Shown in pieces: positions 47,901-58,849 of a stretch of DNA of 64,000 nucleotides. The translations under genes and the position numbers were made by a program. Each line of letters begins with the position of its first letter. Positions within the stretch are counted from its first letter, which is position 1. Under the pieces are notes generated by a model, which was not told the DNA's origin, ran no database searches, and was given only the letters and a program-made list of their open reading frames with translations. Origin of the DNA: Beaufortia kweichowensis (lineage: Eukaryota; Chordata; Actinopteri; Cypriniformes; Gastromyzontidae); contig CM032815.1 in NCBI GenBank assembly GCA_019155185.1, forward strand, positions 9,123,001 through 9,187,000, given 5' to 3'.

Positions 47901-48290
47901 GTCAAATAACCGCAGTATATATATATTTTGTACAGGGATTTATTTACATTTAAATTTTATTTTTATTTTTTTAAGATGGTCTGTAATTAAATGACACTAA
48001 ATGACAATAGATTTATACATACAATTATGTAAAACGTCATGCAGAATGTTTCAGATTTTATTTACAAATACCGTTTTTTTTTTTTTACTATATATGTACC
48101 TATCCAAGTAAAGATTGTTCAAATCATTTTAAAGAAATATTTGACCTGTTTTTAATTTAACTTCTGTTGCATCGATTCTTCAGTTTTGGTGCTTAATTGG
48201 GATGTTTATATAAAAGTTATCATCAAATGTGAGGTCCTGTACTTTCAACAGAATTAAAATGCGTCCTTTTAAATCGCAGTATTACCAAGT
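45000..48290. other. Intergenic, repeat-bearing, no gene seen
   Basis: No supported exon. Notable pieces: a C/G-containing patch at 45967-46075 with an internal inverted match (caactccgat / atccgagttg) that looks like part of a DNA element, and copy D of the AT-rich family at 46940-47190. Short motifs reading aactggcaggtt recur. Confidence 0.4.
46940..47190. repeat. Dispersed AT-rich repeat family, copy D
   Basis: Includes cctttccatcaatatatagt, ttgtcatgattcgattagaa and acctgtggaacagtgacgct, colinear with copy A. Confidence 0.6.
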
Positions 48291-48299
48291 TATATTTCT

Positions 48300-48830
48300 T
48301 ATTTCTCGCTATCAGCCCGTTCTCATCTCCAAACTCCAGGACATCAACCAGCAACATCTAAAATCACAAATTCTCTCTTTCTCTGCGTGCAGAAAAGCTG
48401 AGATCTCCAATCTTCTCTTTATCCACCCCACTACTGTGCCTCTCTGATGAATCCTATTCCATCTTCTACAGGCTCAATCAAACACGCTTGTGTCATTCAC
48501 AAATATCAATTCATCCCTCCTCTCAGGAACTTTCCTCACTACCTTTAAGCAGTTCCTGCACTGCTTAAAAACCCACAATCCTTCACTTGACAACTACAGA
48601 CGTATCTCCTTCCTCCCATATATAGCAAACTCGTGATAACACTTGGAACCTGATACGGTCTCTCTTCACTCAGAACAACTACTGAGACTGCGATGCTGTC
48701 AGTCTCTGAAGCGCTGCTGCTATTGCAAGGAGTCTAAATCTTCTGTCCTCATTCTTATCTACAGACAACAGGCTTCAACACTGTAAATCACCAGACTGGA
48801 CTCTTACTCTTTCAGATGGTCTTCAAACAT
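48300..48830 (+). mobile_element. Relic of a LINE (L2/CR1-like) reverse transcriptase
   Basis: Broken reading frames still show pieces of a non-LTR reverse transcriptase: a DNYRRISFLP block near 48587-48617 (usual NYRPISLL) and a TGFNTVNHQ block near 48771-48797 (usual AAFDTVNHQ). They are separated by stop codons and deletions. It is too degenerate to be active. The L2/CR1 assignment is from memory of these motifs. Confidence 0.6.
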
Positions 48831-49361
48831 ATGCAATAATAGCACTGCAAATACAAGTCATTGCTGCTTGCTCAGCCATTGGCTCAGCATCGCTATGTTT
48901 TCACTGTTTTACACCTACACCCTGTACAGAATGAGTGGCACATTGTGGTACCTTTGCAAAGTCACACACCTGTTCATTCTCCTTCAGTTCCTTACTGGTG
49001 GATAGGGTTGCATGGTAAACTGGTACTGGAAAATGACTGGTACAAATTTGATTTCAAGTTGCACAATACTATGATTTTGCTTTTAAAAAATTTGATATTG
49101 AAGTTGTTTCATGGGAAAGTTCATGGTTGTGCTGCATGCTTGTGCAAAACAGAGCAACAAGATACAGTGGATCACTGCACTTTTTTTTTAAAGTCTATGC
49201 AAGTTTTTTTTTTACCACTAGTTGCAGTTGTGCAACCTGCAAACTTGAATCTTTCTCTCCGTTTTTGCAGAGATTGCAATGAGGGTACATTGTACGTGGC
49301 TATGTGCCTTCACATCCCCGTTAAGCTGCATGTATATCTCCATCACACTGGCGGCAGTTAA

Positions 49362-51260
49362 TCATGATGTAAATGTATTATTTTCATGCGTTTTGAAGTC
49401 TTACAATGTTAAAACTTCATGCTCTTTTCTGATGTATGTACTTGAACACCCAACGCATGTACACTGATCAGGCTGTCATGCAGCGCAGGTACTCCATTGA
49501 GGTCTCTCTTGTGTCTTTGATAGTTTAAGAGCAGTTACTCAAGGTTCACATAAGCAATTGCATTACCTTTGTGTTTATGGTCCAGGTGAAATATTTACAG
49601 TTACTGCTATAAAACGCTTGTAATTTGGTGAAAAACTACAGAGCAGTGTAAATGTTATGAAACTGTACCTAGAGCTTCATTTATCGATACCGCCTGTTAT
49701 TGATTTTCAATTTTAGTCTTAAAGAAGAAGTTGTGTTTAACACTAATTCTATGTGTAGTATTACATTAAATGTTTTTCTGAAATTTAGATTTAAATGTAT
49801 AAATAAAAACGCTGATCACACAAGAAAATCGAAGTCTGTGTAGATTGCTGCTAAATATAATCATATTAATTGATTTGCAGTAGCCAAAACCGTCGCTCAG
49901 GAAGCTTTCTGTATACAGAGCTGCCAGAGCAAATGTCCAAAACCTGCCAGTTCACTTTATTTTGACTTTTAAATGCGAAATATCTCAGCACAGTGTTTAT
50001 CGTGCGTAAAACAGCCATATGAACAAATGTATAAATGTTTTTTGGTTTTTTTGCGTGAGCAGCCTTGTGGCTGGCTGCCTGTATAGCTTTAAAAACTTGC
50101 CAGTTGAGATTGCTGTATTTTGACCGCTTTAAATGTGATAAATCTGTGAAAAATGTTCATGCATGAGAGATTCATATGCATAATTCCAGGACGATAAATA
50201 AATGTTACCTTTCAGCAAAAATGAAAGAAGCATAAATTAGGAATCGGTTGTGTGACCTGCCAGTAACAACTCCTGCCAGCTGAAGATTGTCGCATAATTA
50301 TGACACAATCCATTCTTCCCGTTAATATTGAAATTGCGACTAATTTTGAAGCGTAGCCTTTACATTGAAGTACGTTTTAATGTTTTTTTTTAACTTTCTA
50401 AACCACTGCAGTGCTAATTATTTTTAAACTTACTAAACCACTGAAATGCAACTCTCCAATGGTTAGGGGTGGCCTGGCCCATTTATTAATGCCAGATGCG
50501 TTTATTATATTTCCTATGTTGTCTCTAGTGATTCAGATTTATTGCTCCTTTTAGACAGCATCTGTCTCCGTTCATTAGCAATCGATTCCCTGTGTGATCT
50601 TGTGGGAAGGATGTTTGCGAACATCTGCTTTATATTTTGTCAATGTAATGCACTGTATGGTAGTTCAGTAAGTCAGTTGTGTTTAAGAAGATGGATTCAT
50701 GTGTTTAGATTCATCTCTTAATCTTCTCAGAAATTACAATAATTTAAGGTAATGTCACAATTGATAAACTTTAACCAGATAAACTTAAGCATGTTTGCTT
50801 AAAGTGCTGATTCTTGATGATCCAGATGCCCATGACTGTTGTTTAGACTCTCTTCATTTAAAGTGCATTGAAACTCTCCTGGTTCAGGATGAAAGTGCCA
50901 GTGTACATACAGCCTCTGATGTCCTGATAACATACTGTGAAAATCTCACTAAAGCAGTACAGCGTGCTAAAGACAATGGGTCTCATTCACTAATAATTGC
51001 ATATATTTATTTGTTTATTAGTCACTTATTAGTCGTTTCATAAAGATGCAAATATTTCTTTATAAAAGTAGATCACAATCGTAGATGAGAAGGTCTGTTT
51101 ATGGTTCCAATGTTTAAAGCCAACCGAACTTATGTGATTGTAGCACATGATTATTCATGATTATAGATCTGTTAAATATGTAGGTGCTAAACCATTTTAG
51201 GCCTTTAGATTGCCACAAGGAATCTTTAAAAGTAATGTATACAGTTTACTGTTTAATTTA
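49362..51260. other. Intergenic, no intact gene seen
   Basis: AT-rich. Two or three diverged roughly 130-base units at 49890-50340 share a ctgccagtt core and attttgactttaaatg-like text. A short open frame at 50798-51043 lacks an ATG start and a recognisable domain. Confidence 0.4.
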
Positions 51261-51269
51261 GATAACATC

Positions 51270-51410
51270 TTGTGGCTTGGGTGGTAAAAGCATTAAATAC
51301 CAGTTATGGTATTTGACGCCGGTTCCATCCCGGGGATTACTCATAAATAATGTGTAGTATAATGCGCTTCAAGTCGTTTTGGATAAAAGCGTCTGCCAAA
51401 TGTGTGAATG
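51270..51410 (+). mobile_element. tRNA- or 5S-type SINE copy
   Basis: A GGTTCCATCCCGGGG box resembles a pol III B box. It is followed at about 51371 by the conserved tail aagtcgttttggataaaagc gtctgccaaatg. This arrangement of promoter head and L2-type tail is typical of teleost SINEs. The A box is not clear. Confidence 0.6.
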
Positions 51411-53330
51411 GAAATTCTCAATTCTCATGTTTAAATGACTAAAAAGGGTAGCGGTGGGGTAGGATCAAAACCACCGTAGTGCCTCTCTCTAAAAACCAGT
51501 AAAATTGTGCAAATAATATGAGTGTCATGATCTCGTATGTTAGAAGTGAGCATCTTAGTCTGATGCTAAGTTTTTGCTGCAAATAACTTTTACAGTGGAA
51601 CAAACTCTACTTTTTCTACTTTTTTTTTATTTAAATAAAGTTTTGAATGGATCTGTAGTTTTAGTTTACTGGACAACTCTGTTGTTTTGAGATGCTTAAT
51701 GGGCAGCTTGAAACATCTTGGGACATGAACTAGAATTAAGGATTTTAAGAAGAGACTCTTCTGCAACAGTAATTTAGTGGGTATGGGATGTAATAAACAA
51801 GTCGGTTGAAGGTTTATTAAAAGTGTTTTACCTAAACATACCAATATTATTCAGTTTTGTATCTTTATACTCTTGCTTTATTTAATGTAATTCAATTGTT
51901 CTAATTGTGCCATTAATCTAAAATGCATATTATTACAACATTTCTGAACTTAATGAATTGTTAGATAAATAACAGCAAAAAATTTTTTTATTTTCAAGGC
52001 ATATCTATTCTTTCAGTGTTTGTTTTTGAGAGCTTACAATAACCATCATGTATGCATTATTAACTGCTGTATGGCATTAAAACTCAGTTTTAACAGTCAT
52101 TATTTATCATTTTAATCATTAAAACTAAATGTCTTTGCTTATGTTCCTGTTTGTTTCACGCCAGTATTATCTGCACATTTGTGTATGTAAGTGAGTTATT
52201 TGTAACTTATTTGTTTATAATTGTTGTTTTTGTTGATGTTAAGCAGATGCAGCACTCCTGTTATGTAGTAGAACGAATAAGTGTTTAATGTCCATGTCAC
52301 TATTTCAAGTGTTTTGCTTTTAAAGGCCATAGCAGAATGTTTAAACTGTGTTCAACAACAGTTTTAAATAGATTTCATTTATTTTGTATTTGTTTATAGA
52401 AACACTATTTGCCGCTGTAAAAATGCCCAATTAACATTAGTCTATTGGCAGATACCACAGCCAGTACTGATAATATAAAGTAAATATAACCCTGTATTGT
52501 CCAGTACATGGCTCACAATTCAGATTTTATTTTTTGTTTTGATTAGGTTTTTGTTGATTTGTCATTGTCATACTGCTATTTTTAAACATTACATTTAATT
52601 TCACTATGCAATCACTTCTTTCTGATGGGCCATAGGGTTTAAATATACCTGTGATTGTTTCTAATAATAGTGATTTCGCCACTGTGTGTAAGAGTTTGAA
52701 GACTAGAGGATTTGGAACTAGACTGTAGATTGCAAAACCAGTCAAATAAACCAATCGGGCAAACAAAGGTAATTAACAGTAATTCTATAGGAGATAAATG
52801 TTTAGAAATGTACTCTGGATAGGCTTTGCAGCCTGAGCAAAAAGTGACATTGTTTAACTTTGGAGAAAAGCTCATTAAAGTTAAATACCAGGTTTGGTTA
52901 GACACAGCAGCTGCAATTCTGTGTCAAAGTAGTAGTTAGACTTGTGTCTCACACTGTAACAGTTCTCCGTCTACAGGGACGGATTAGGACACACAGACCA
53001 GTAAGGAGCCCAGGGAAGAACTGAAGTGCAATAGGCCTCAGGGGTGAACCCTGTGGTGAAAATTTCCTCTTTCAGTAGCTTATCCCCACCTTACTGATCC
53101 ATAGGTGTCTTAACCCTACAGATCAGGCTTTCCAAGGTAAAGTGAAATGGTGGATAGAGTATTTGACGTACCTGATGTTCATAAACTAAGCAAAAGATAA
53201 TTTATTTGTTCACTGATTGTTAAAGTTCAGGTATAGTTGTATAAATGCTTGACTGAAGAGATGGTTTTAAACTAGATTTAAAATTCGTGTGATACCCAAA
53301 TAGTAAAAGGCTCCTTTGGATTTTGTTGTT
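51411..53330. other. Intergenic, no gene seen
   Basis: Mostly AT-rich. A stretch at about 52960-53130 is more GC-balanced, but I see no exon structure or known family there. Confidence 0.4.
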
Positions 53331-53334
53331 CTAG

Positions 53335-53400
53335 GTACATTTATTCGTTTAGAAGACGCTTTTATCCAAAACGACTTGCAAATTAGAAAGTGTTTAACAT
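53335..53400 (-). mobile_element. Fragment of SINE/L2-type tail, reverse orientation
   Basis: Reads catttattcgtttagaagac then gcttttatccaaaacgactt, the reverse complement of the tail at 51371. Confidence 0.6.
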
Positions 53401-53639
53401 GTCAGCGAGCCAACAATTAGTGCAATATACAGAACTTGCTGTATGAGTTGAAGCTAGAAAAGGATAAACACTTAAAATAAATGATAAACAGTGTTTGACC
53501 GTGGAAAAAGAAACGGGGGTTAGTCAGGTGATTGTGAAAAGTGTTTTTGTTTGTTTTTTCAGGGTAGTGATGATTCAGCAGCTCATCACACTAAAATATA
53601 ATGTTTTTGTGAATGACTTTATGCCTTGTTGCTGACCCA

Positions 53640-53830
53640 ATAATAACCCTTACTTCTGCTTTTTCTGTCCTTTCTCTTTTCTGTCTATACTTTCTGTACT
53701 ACATGTTTTTGGTTAACTAAGAGCAGCTTTGCTGCACTTGCACATTTTGCTCTTTTGAGGCTGATTGCTTGTATTGTTTGCCTCACTTGTAAGTCGCTTT
53801 GGATAAAAGCATCTGCTGAATGTAAATATT
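53640..53830 (+). mobile_element. 3' end of an L2-type LINE
   Basis: Pyrimidine-rich stretch, then gcctcacttgtaagtcgctt and tggataaaagcatctgctga atgtaaat. This is the usual 3' terminus of teleost L2 LINEs. No coding part remains. Confidence 0.6.
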
Positions 53831-53839
53831 GAGAAGGGG

Positions 53840-56800
53840 AGAGGAGCCCTGAGGAACTCCAGTGGTCAGCTGGTGTTACCTGGATGACCCCAGGATACTT
53901 TTACAAGGTCTACCTGTGAGATATGAGAGATGATTTAAGTGCTGTTTCAGTGATGCCCATGTTGAATAGGATGGATGAGTTTGTGGGATTTAGGAGACTG
54001 GTGTTTGGCTGGTTAGAAAGGGGGATTTTGGAGACATTAACTGATGTGAGCATTGATGATGGTGAGGAGTTAATCGGAGTAAAGGTGTGTGTGTGTGTGT
54101 GTTTGTGTTGATTTGTGTCAGTAGGGATAAATCAAATGACCATTAATATAATAAGTTTCTATTCTAATGATATTATTTGATTCTTTCAGTCATTTCATGC
54201 AATGCTTGAGGTCTATAATATAGTATAATGTTAACGTTTTATTCGAGCATTCAGCATCTGTATTGTTCTTATAACAGGAAGTCTTTAAAGTAAAAAAACC
54301 CTATGGATTTGGGCATTTGCAATGCCTGTTATGACTGTACATTGATACCACAATCTTAAATACTGAAGTATTATAACGTTTGTGGACTTGATGTTAATGA
54401 GCCATTAGGTAAATGATCAGAGGAAAAATAAAACTTACCAACTTGAGTTTTGAACTTTGTGTTTTCAGGTGTTGGGTTGGTGTTTTGTAAGAAGTGTGGG
54501 GTGACCGTTTGATGGCCGTCCATCTTCGTTTTTAGCCCAAAAATGAACTCCTTGGAGCCCATCATTAACCAGTGATTGCATAGTGATTTAAATGTATGTC
54601 TATGGCTGTTTATGTGATTATTAAAATCTCTTTTTGGTATTTCTTTAGTCCCTGAGGATACTCGTCCCTTTGCGTGTTATATGCATGCATGTATCGGATC
54701 AAACTGATTTTGCAAAGTAAACGGTGTTTTTTGGTCAACATAGTTTGTTGACCCTGAACCAATACTTCGGTAGAAAAGCCCTGTTCCTACCCCAAAACCT
54801 AACCCTAACCAGCGCACGACCCTGCTTATAATCCTAAACCTCACATGAACTGTAATTGTATTAGAATGTTGTCAACAATGTTCACCCAAGAATATCTCTC
54901 ACTTTGCAAAACCAGGAAAGCCTTTAAATCACACTTAAAGTTGAAATTAGTTTGTATAAAATCTGACGCTGCAAAATGCCAGAATCACGAATGACTATCA
55001 AGTTGTCATTTGCTAATGTACCGTGTTCCTTTTTAAACACGTTTCCATATAGGCTATATATATCCCTTTTCATCTGTGAGGATCTGCTTTAGTGAATCTG
55101 CTTTAAAATCGCAAGTTTCTTTTGTAATCAAGTGTATTGCAAGACCAGAGAGACAAACCAATTGGAAAACCCAATGCAAAATTTCAAGGTCAACTGTAAA
55201 CTAAGACAAAGGTAATTCATAATAATCATAAGACGTCTATGTAGATTGCACTTCACAAACTGTAGTTCAGAGACGAGCCCTACGTATGAAATCGCCTACT
55301 TCCATACTAGATATGCAAAAATCACTATGCGTAATTAATAGTATGTTGTAGTTTATAGTATGTGTAAACCTCGGTATGCCAAAAACATGAAGTGAGTGAT
55401 GCCCAGATTGTCTACTGCTTTATCAGAGATTTCACAGTATGCATATGATGGATATTAACGCTGTCCTGTAAGGCCACAGGAAGTTAATGCATGAAAAGAT
55501 CCAGTTTTTTGTTTTCAGTTTTTTGCTATTTTTCAAGTGTAATTGATGGTTACCAAAAAGTGTATTGTAAGGACGTGAGGACTGAAGTGATCTACCATAA
55601 GCCATAAACGAGTTTTTAAATCTTAATTGAGGACCAGACATGTTATTCTGGGTATATTTCTATGGCTAAATTACAGGTTTAGATTTCATCTTTATTTCCA
55701 AATACAATGACTTCAGTTTGGTCCTTAAACTTGTTTTTGTCTTCCTACATTAGCATGAAGATTGTGTGTGGTTTGCTGCAGTTTATAATATTAGTAAAGG
55801 TCAGTCTAGCTGTGCCTACAGAATATATTTTAGGAACCTCTTGTCAAGGCATTTGGATGTGATAGAAATTCATTGTTGTCACTGAGGAAATACCATCGTT
55901 GTGTGTCATTGTACATGTTTTGGTAAACCTGCACAACTCTTGAATGTGCTACGTGATGTGATAACAAACACTCCACTCAAGGTAATGTGATTCATTCCTC
56001 TGTCATTAAACTTATTTGACAGCTTGCCGACAGCTGATCATCCTGATCCTTGGCCAGCGTTGACATACAACCAGAGTAACGCTACATCTGTAAGATCCGC
56101 CAATGTTGCAAACGGTGTCTGTACCTCAGAGGAGAAGACGTCGAGTTGACCGTGTACCAGGCAATGCTGAAAACATCAGGTGTCTCTTTACAGCAAGAAA
56201 CAACAATGCAGTATTTTTGATTTCTATACTATGACATTACAAATTAAAATGGTTTATGGAGGTCATAACCATATTGTTTTGAAAATAACTTATTTACAGA
56301 GTCTGATGTGATCTTAAAAGCCTTTTATATGGATATCACATAAGAGATGACAACAGAATCATTGGTGGATGATACCATTACAGAGGAGAGCACTATGATC
56401 ACTGAAAAAGGTGCGTTTTGTTTTTTGTTACAGCGATCTCTCTGCACAGGTTTGCTGGGAAAACGAAAAAGAATCGTCTACATAAATACAGAGTCGGCGT
56501 CATGTCAAATCATAGTATCCAGACTATCCCTATTCACCTGGCAATACTATATTAATACAATTATACTATTAATTATTAGGTTGTAGACTGTAGATTTCTG
56601 TATTATATAATTAATGATATAAGGATGTATAAATAAATGATTCCTTGTAAGTTTATTTATTTTATTTGTTTTTTAAATTTCTTTGTACATTCGTTTTTGG
56701 TATGCATTTATCTTTAATTTCAGGCAGGATGATCTTTCTATACTAGCCTATCTTTTTTGTTTTGGTAAATGCTTATTGGTCACAAGGGGGCGCTATTGTC

Positions 56801-56950
56801 GCAGTAAATGAATTAAAGAAAATGGTAGAAAATTAAGTTAAAACGCAAAACTGACCAGTGAAAAGAGCATCTAGTTTAAGTCGATATGTAATAAAACATT
56901 AAAATTAAGATGTGTTAAACTGTTGCTAATAATATGGAAACATTTGTTTT
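53840..56950. other. Intergenic, no confident gene
   Basis: Contains a G-rich segment at 53830-54080 that reads like an old interspersed repeat (gccctgaggaactccagtgg), a (GT)n tract at 54086-54101, and two short exon-like frames near 56105-56180 and 56347-56408. Nothing can be named. Confidence 0.4.
54086..54101. repeat. Short (GT)n microsatellite
   Basis: About eight GT units. Confidence 0.85.
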
Positions 56951-56953
56951 CAG

Positions 56954-57330
56954 GTTAATAAAGAATGGTTTGAAACCATGTGGACCCTTTCCAAGTGAGA
57001 CTTCCAATGCTCTGCACCTGTACCACCTGACATGGCATATACCATGTACTGTACAATATACCAGATAACAACTTTCTGCTCTCTCTTCTTACAGGAAACT
57101 TCATCACAGATTATACCCAGTCTGATTAATGATTGTAAAGCAGATGATCCTCAATTGTAAATTTGATGTTAAGTTGTGTAGTTTGATGTCATAGGAATTA
57201 GCTTTTCAAGATGAGGTATTGCCAAAATGTGAATCCTTTGCTGCATGTTTATTTGACAGGAATTGTTCATTTTGTTGTTTACTTTGTCTATATACATTTT
57301 AATCTGTTTTTTTCTTTGTCTGTAAAATCT
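56954..57330 (+). pseudogene. Decayed CC chemokine, 3' half
   Basis: Matches the 3' half of the CCL19-like gene at 43820-44700. After a tttcag acceptor, the frame reads LIKNGLKPCGPFPSE, against FVTRKGYKLCAPFPSE in the intact gene, with one codon missing; similarity is then lost within a few residues. A second acceptor (cttcttacag, ending 57094) corresponds to the last exon, but no basic tail follows. The 3' UTR also matches (taggaattagcttttcaaga against taggaataagcttttcaaga). I find no counterpart of the CC-bearing exon upstream. It is a relic of a tandem duplication. Confidence 0.65.
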
Positions 57331-57680
57331 AGCTAACGTGCATCGTAATCATGATCACAAAATGTAATCGATGTTTTTACCGTGTTCTGCAATATGGACA
57401 TTACTTTGACATGATGGCCTTTAATTTTAAAATGGAATTATACTTTCTGTAAAGTTCCTTTAAAATGTATATCATGAAAAATGCTGTACAAATAAATGTG
57501 AATTGAACTGTTAAAAATCTAGATGTTTTTATATTGAAGGTTAAAGGAAGGCATAATACCATAGATGTTAAGAGATAAATTGTGTTTTAATAATAAATTA
57601 AAACCCATATCCTGTAACTCTTCTGTATGTAGGCCTATCTTACAATCTTTTTACGTGTGCATATGGTTTTTTTAATGTTA

Positions 57681-57938
57681 CATTCTAAAAAAGGTTGTGT
57701 TATTTTTTAACAAATTTTTTGTGTTATGCTGTTTAACACATAATGTGTCATTTTGTGTTAAATACGTAAAAGGGACAACACATGTTAAGTTGAGAGTAAC
57801 ACTAGTTAAGTTAAAAGTAACACAAAATGTGGTGGTTTTAAATTAACACAAAGATGTGTCTAGTTAGGGACAACACATCTGTGTGTTGTCCCTAACTAGA
57901 CACATCTTGTTATTTTTAACACATCTGTTTTTAGAGTG
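57681..57938. mobile_element. Tc1/mariner-type MITE with an internal hairpin
   Basis: Inverted ends (cattctaaaaaaggttgtgt and acacatctgtttttagagtg) are flanked by TA on both sides (57679-57680, 57939-57940). Inside, 57852-57876 and 57883-57907 are perfect 25-base complements around a 6-base loop. No coding capacity. The TA target supports a Tc1/mariner-like class; the family is not named. Confidence 0.7.
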
Positions 57939-58521
57939 TAGATCATGATAATGGTCAGAATTTGAAACATGAGACATGTATGAACCTGCTATCTTGTGAA
58001 ACGATATTTGACAGTCACAGTGTGTCAGAAAGTGTTCCCCCTCCAAAATTTGTGGATTGAAGGATATTAAGAAAAACTTTTAAACCAGATGACAAAGTGG
58101 AGTATGTGGTTATGACTGCTAACTAGTTGTTTTGAAGTTGCGAGTTTGAGTCTAGCTTTAAATGATTTTTCTTCTTTTTTTAAGTCTATAAGTCTATAGA
58201 AACCTTATCTGGCGATGACACTTTTATCTGTCAGGATACATTGTCCTTATATAGCCAAATTTGGAGATGACTGCCTGAAAATCTCGCAAAATGTGAAAAT
58301 CTTTCTAAATGACCCTTTCACTATACGGTACAGTCTTTACTGGTGAATAATTCAGAAATCATCCAACAGTTCAGTAATTCGGTTTGAAGTCATCTAATAC
58401 GATGTTTGAGAGTGACTGCAACAATGTCACAACAATTAAAACAGCAACTGAACTATAATGTACCACATGCAGAAAGATACCAAAAAAATTTTTTTTGAAC
58501 GTTATCAAACTTCCTTTGAGT

Positions 58522-58848
58522 ATGTCTTTGTTTCTTTATTTTTCTTCCACTGTGTGTCTGGCTGACACAGGAGAGAATGAAGAAGTGATCTCTCCTACCC
58601 TGCTCTTTCTTTCTTTTTGTCTGTTTGGAGTGAGTGAAAGCAGGACGAGAGAGACCGGGAGTGTGGGGGTGGAGGTTAGCAGGCTAAATGGACTAGCAAA
58701 GCGCATTAGAGCTAATGGATGTAGCCTGCAGGGTCAGATCATTCACAGTCCAGATACTGAAGCACCGCCATGTGTTCTAATGCACCACGGTGGTCCAGAG
58801 ACCAGGGCCGTGTCCAACATCACCTACACAGTACTAGATGTGTGTTGA
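58522..58848 (+). CDS. Hypothetical 108-aa ORF with signal-peptide-like start
   Basis: Single open frame from ATG to TGA. The first 15 residues (MSLFLYFSSTVCLAD) resemble a signal peptide; another hydrophobic stretch follows, then a polar C-terminus. The base composition is less AT-rich than its surroundings. No domain recognised, no Kozak strength, and no splice partner seen. It may equally be noncoding conserved sequence that happens to be open. Confidence 0.15.
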   Translation: MSLFLYFSSTVCLADTGENEEVISPTLLFLSFCLFGVSESRTRETGSVGVEVSRLNGLAKRIRANGCSLQGQIIHSPDTEAPPCVLMHHGGPETRAVSNITYTVLDVC

Positions 58849-58849
58849 A

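Noticed and set aside
48861..49361. 166-codon open frame on +
   Set aside because: Starts at TTG, has no domain or splice context, and lies directly after a LINE relic. It is more likely chance or transposon-derived.
50795..51043. 82-codon frame with protein-like composition
   Set aside because: No ATG start, abuts repeat-like text at its 3' end, no family resemblance.
54780..54850. ccctaaccctaacc, telomere-like text
   Set aside because: Only about two repeat units within an ordinary AT-rich repeat. Not an interstitial telomere array.
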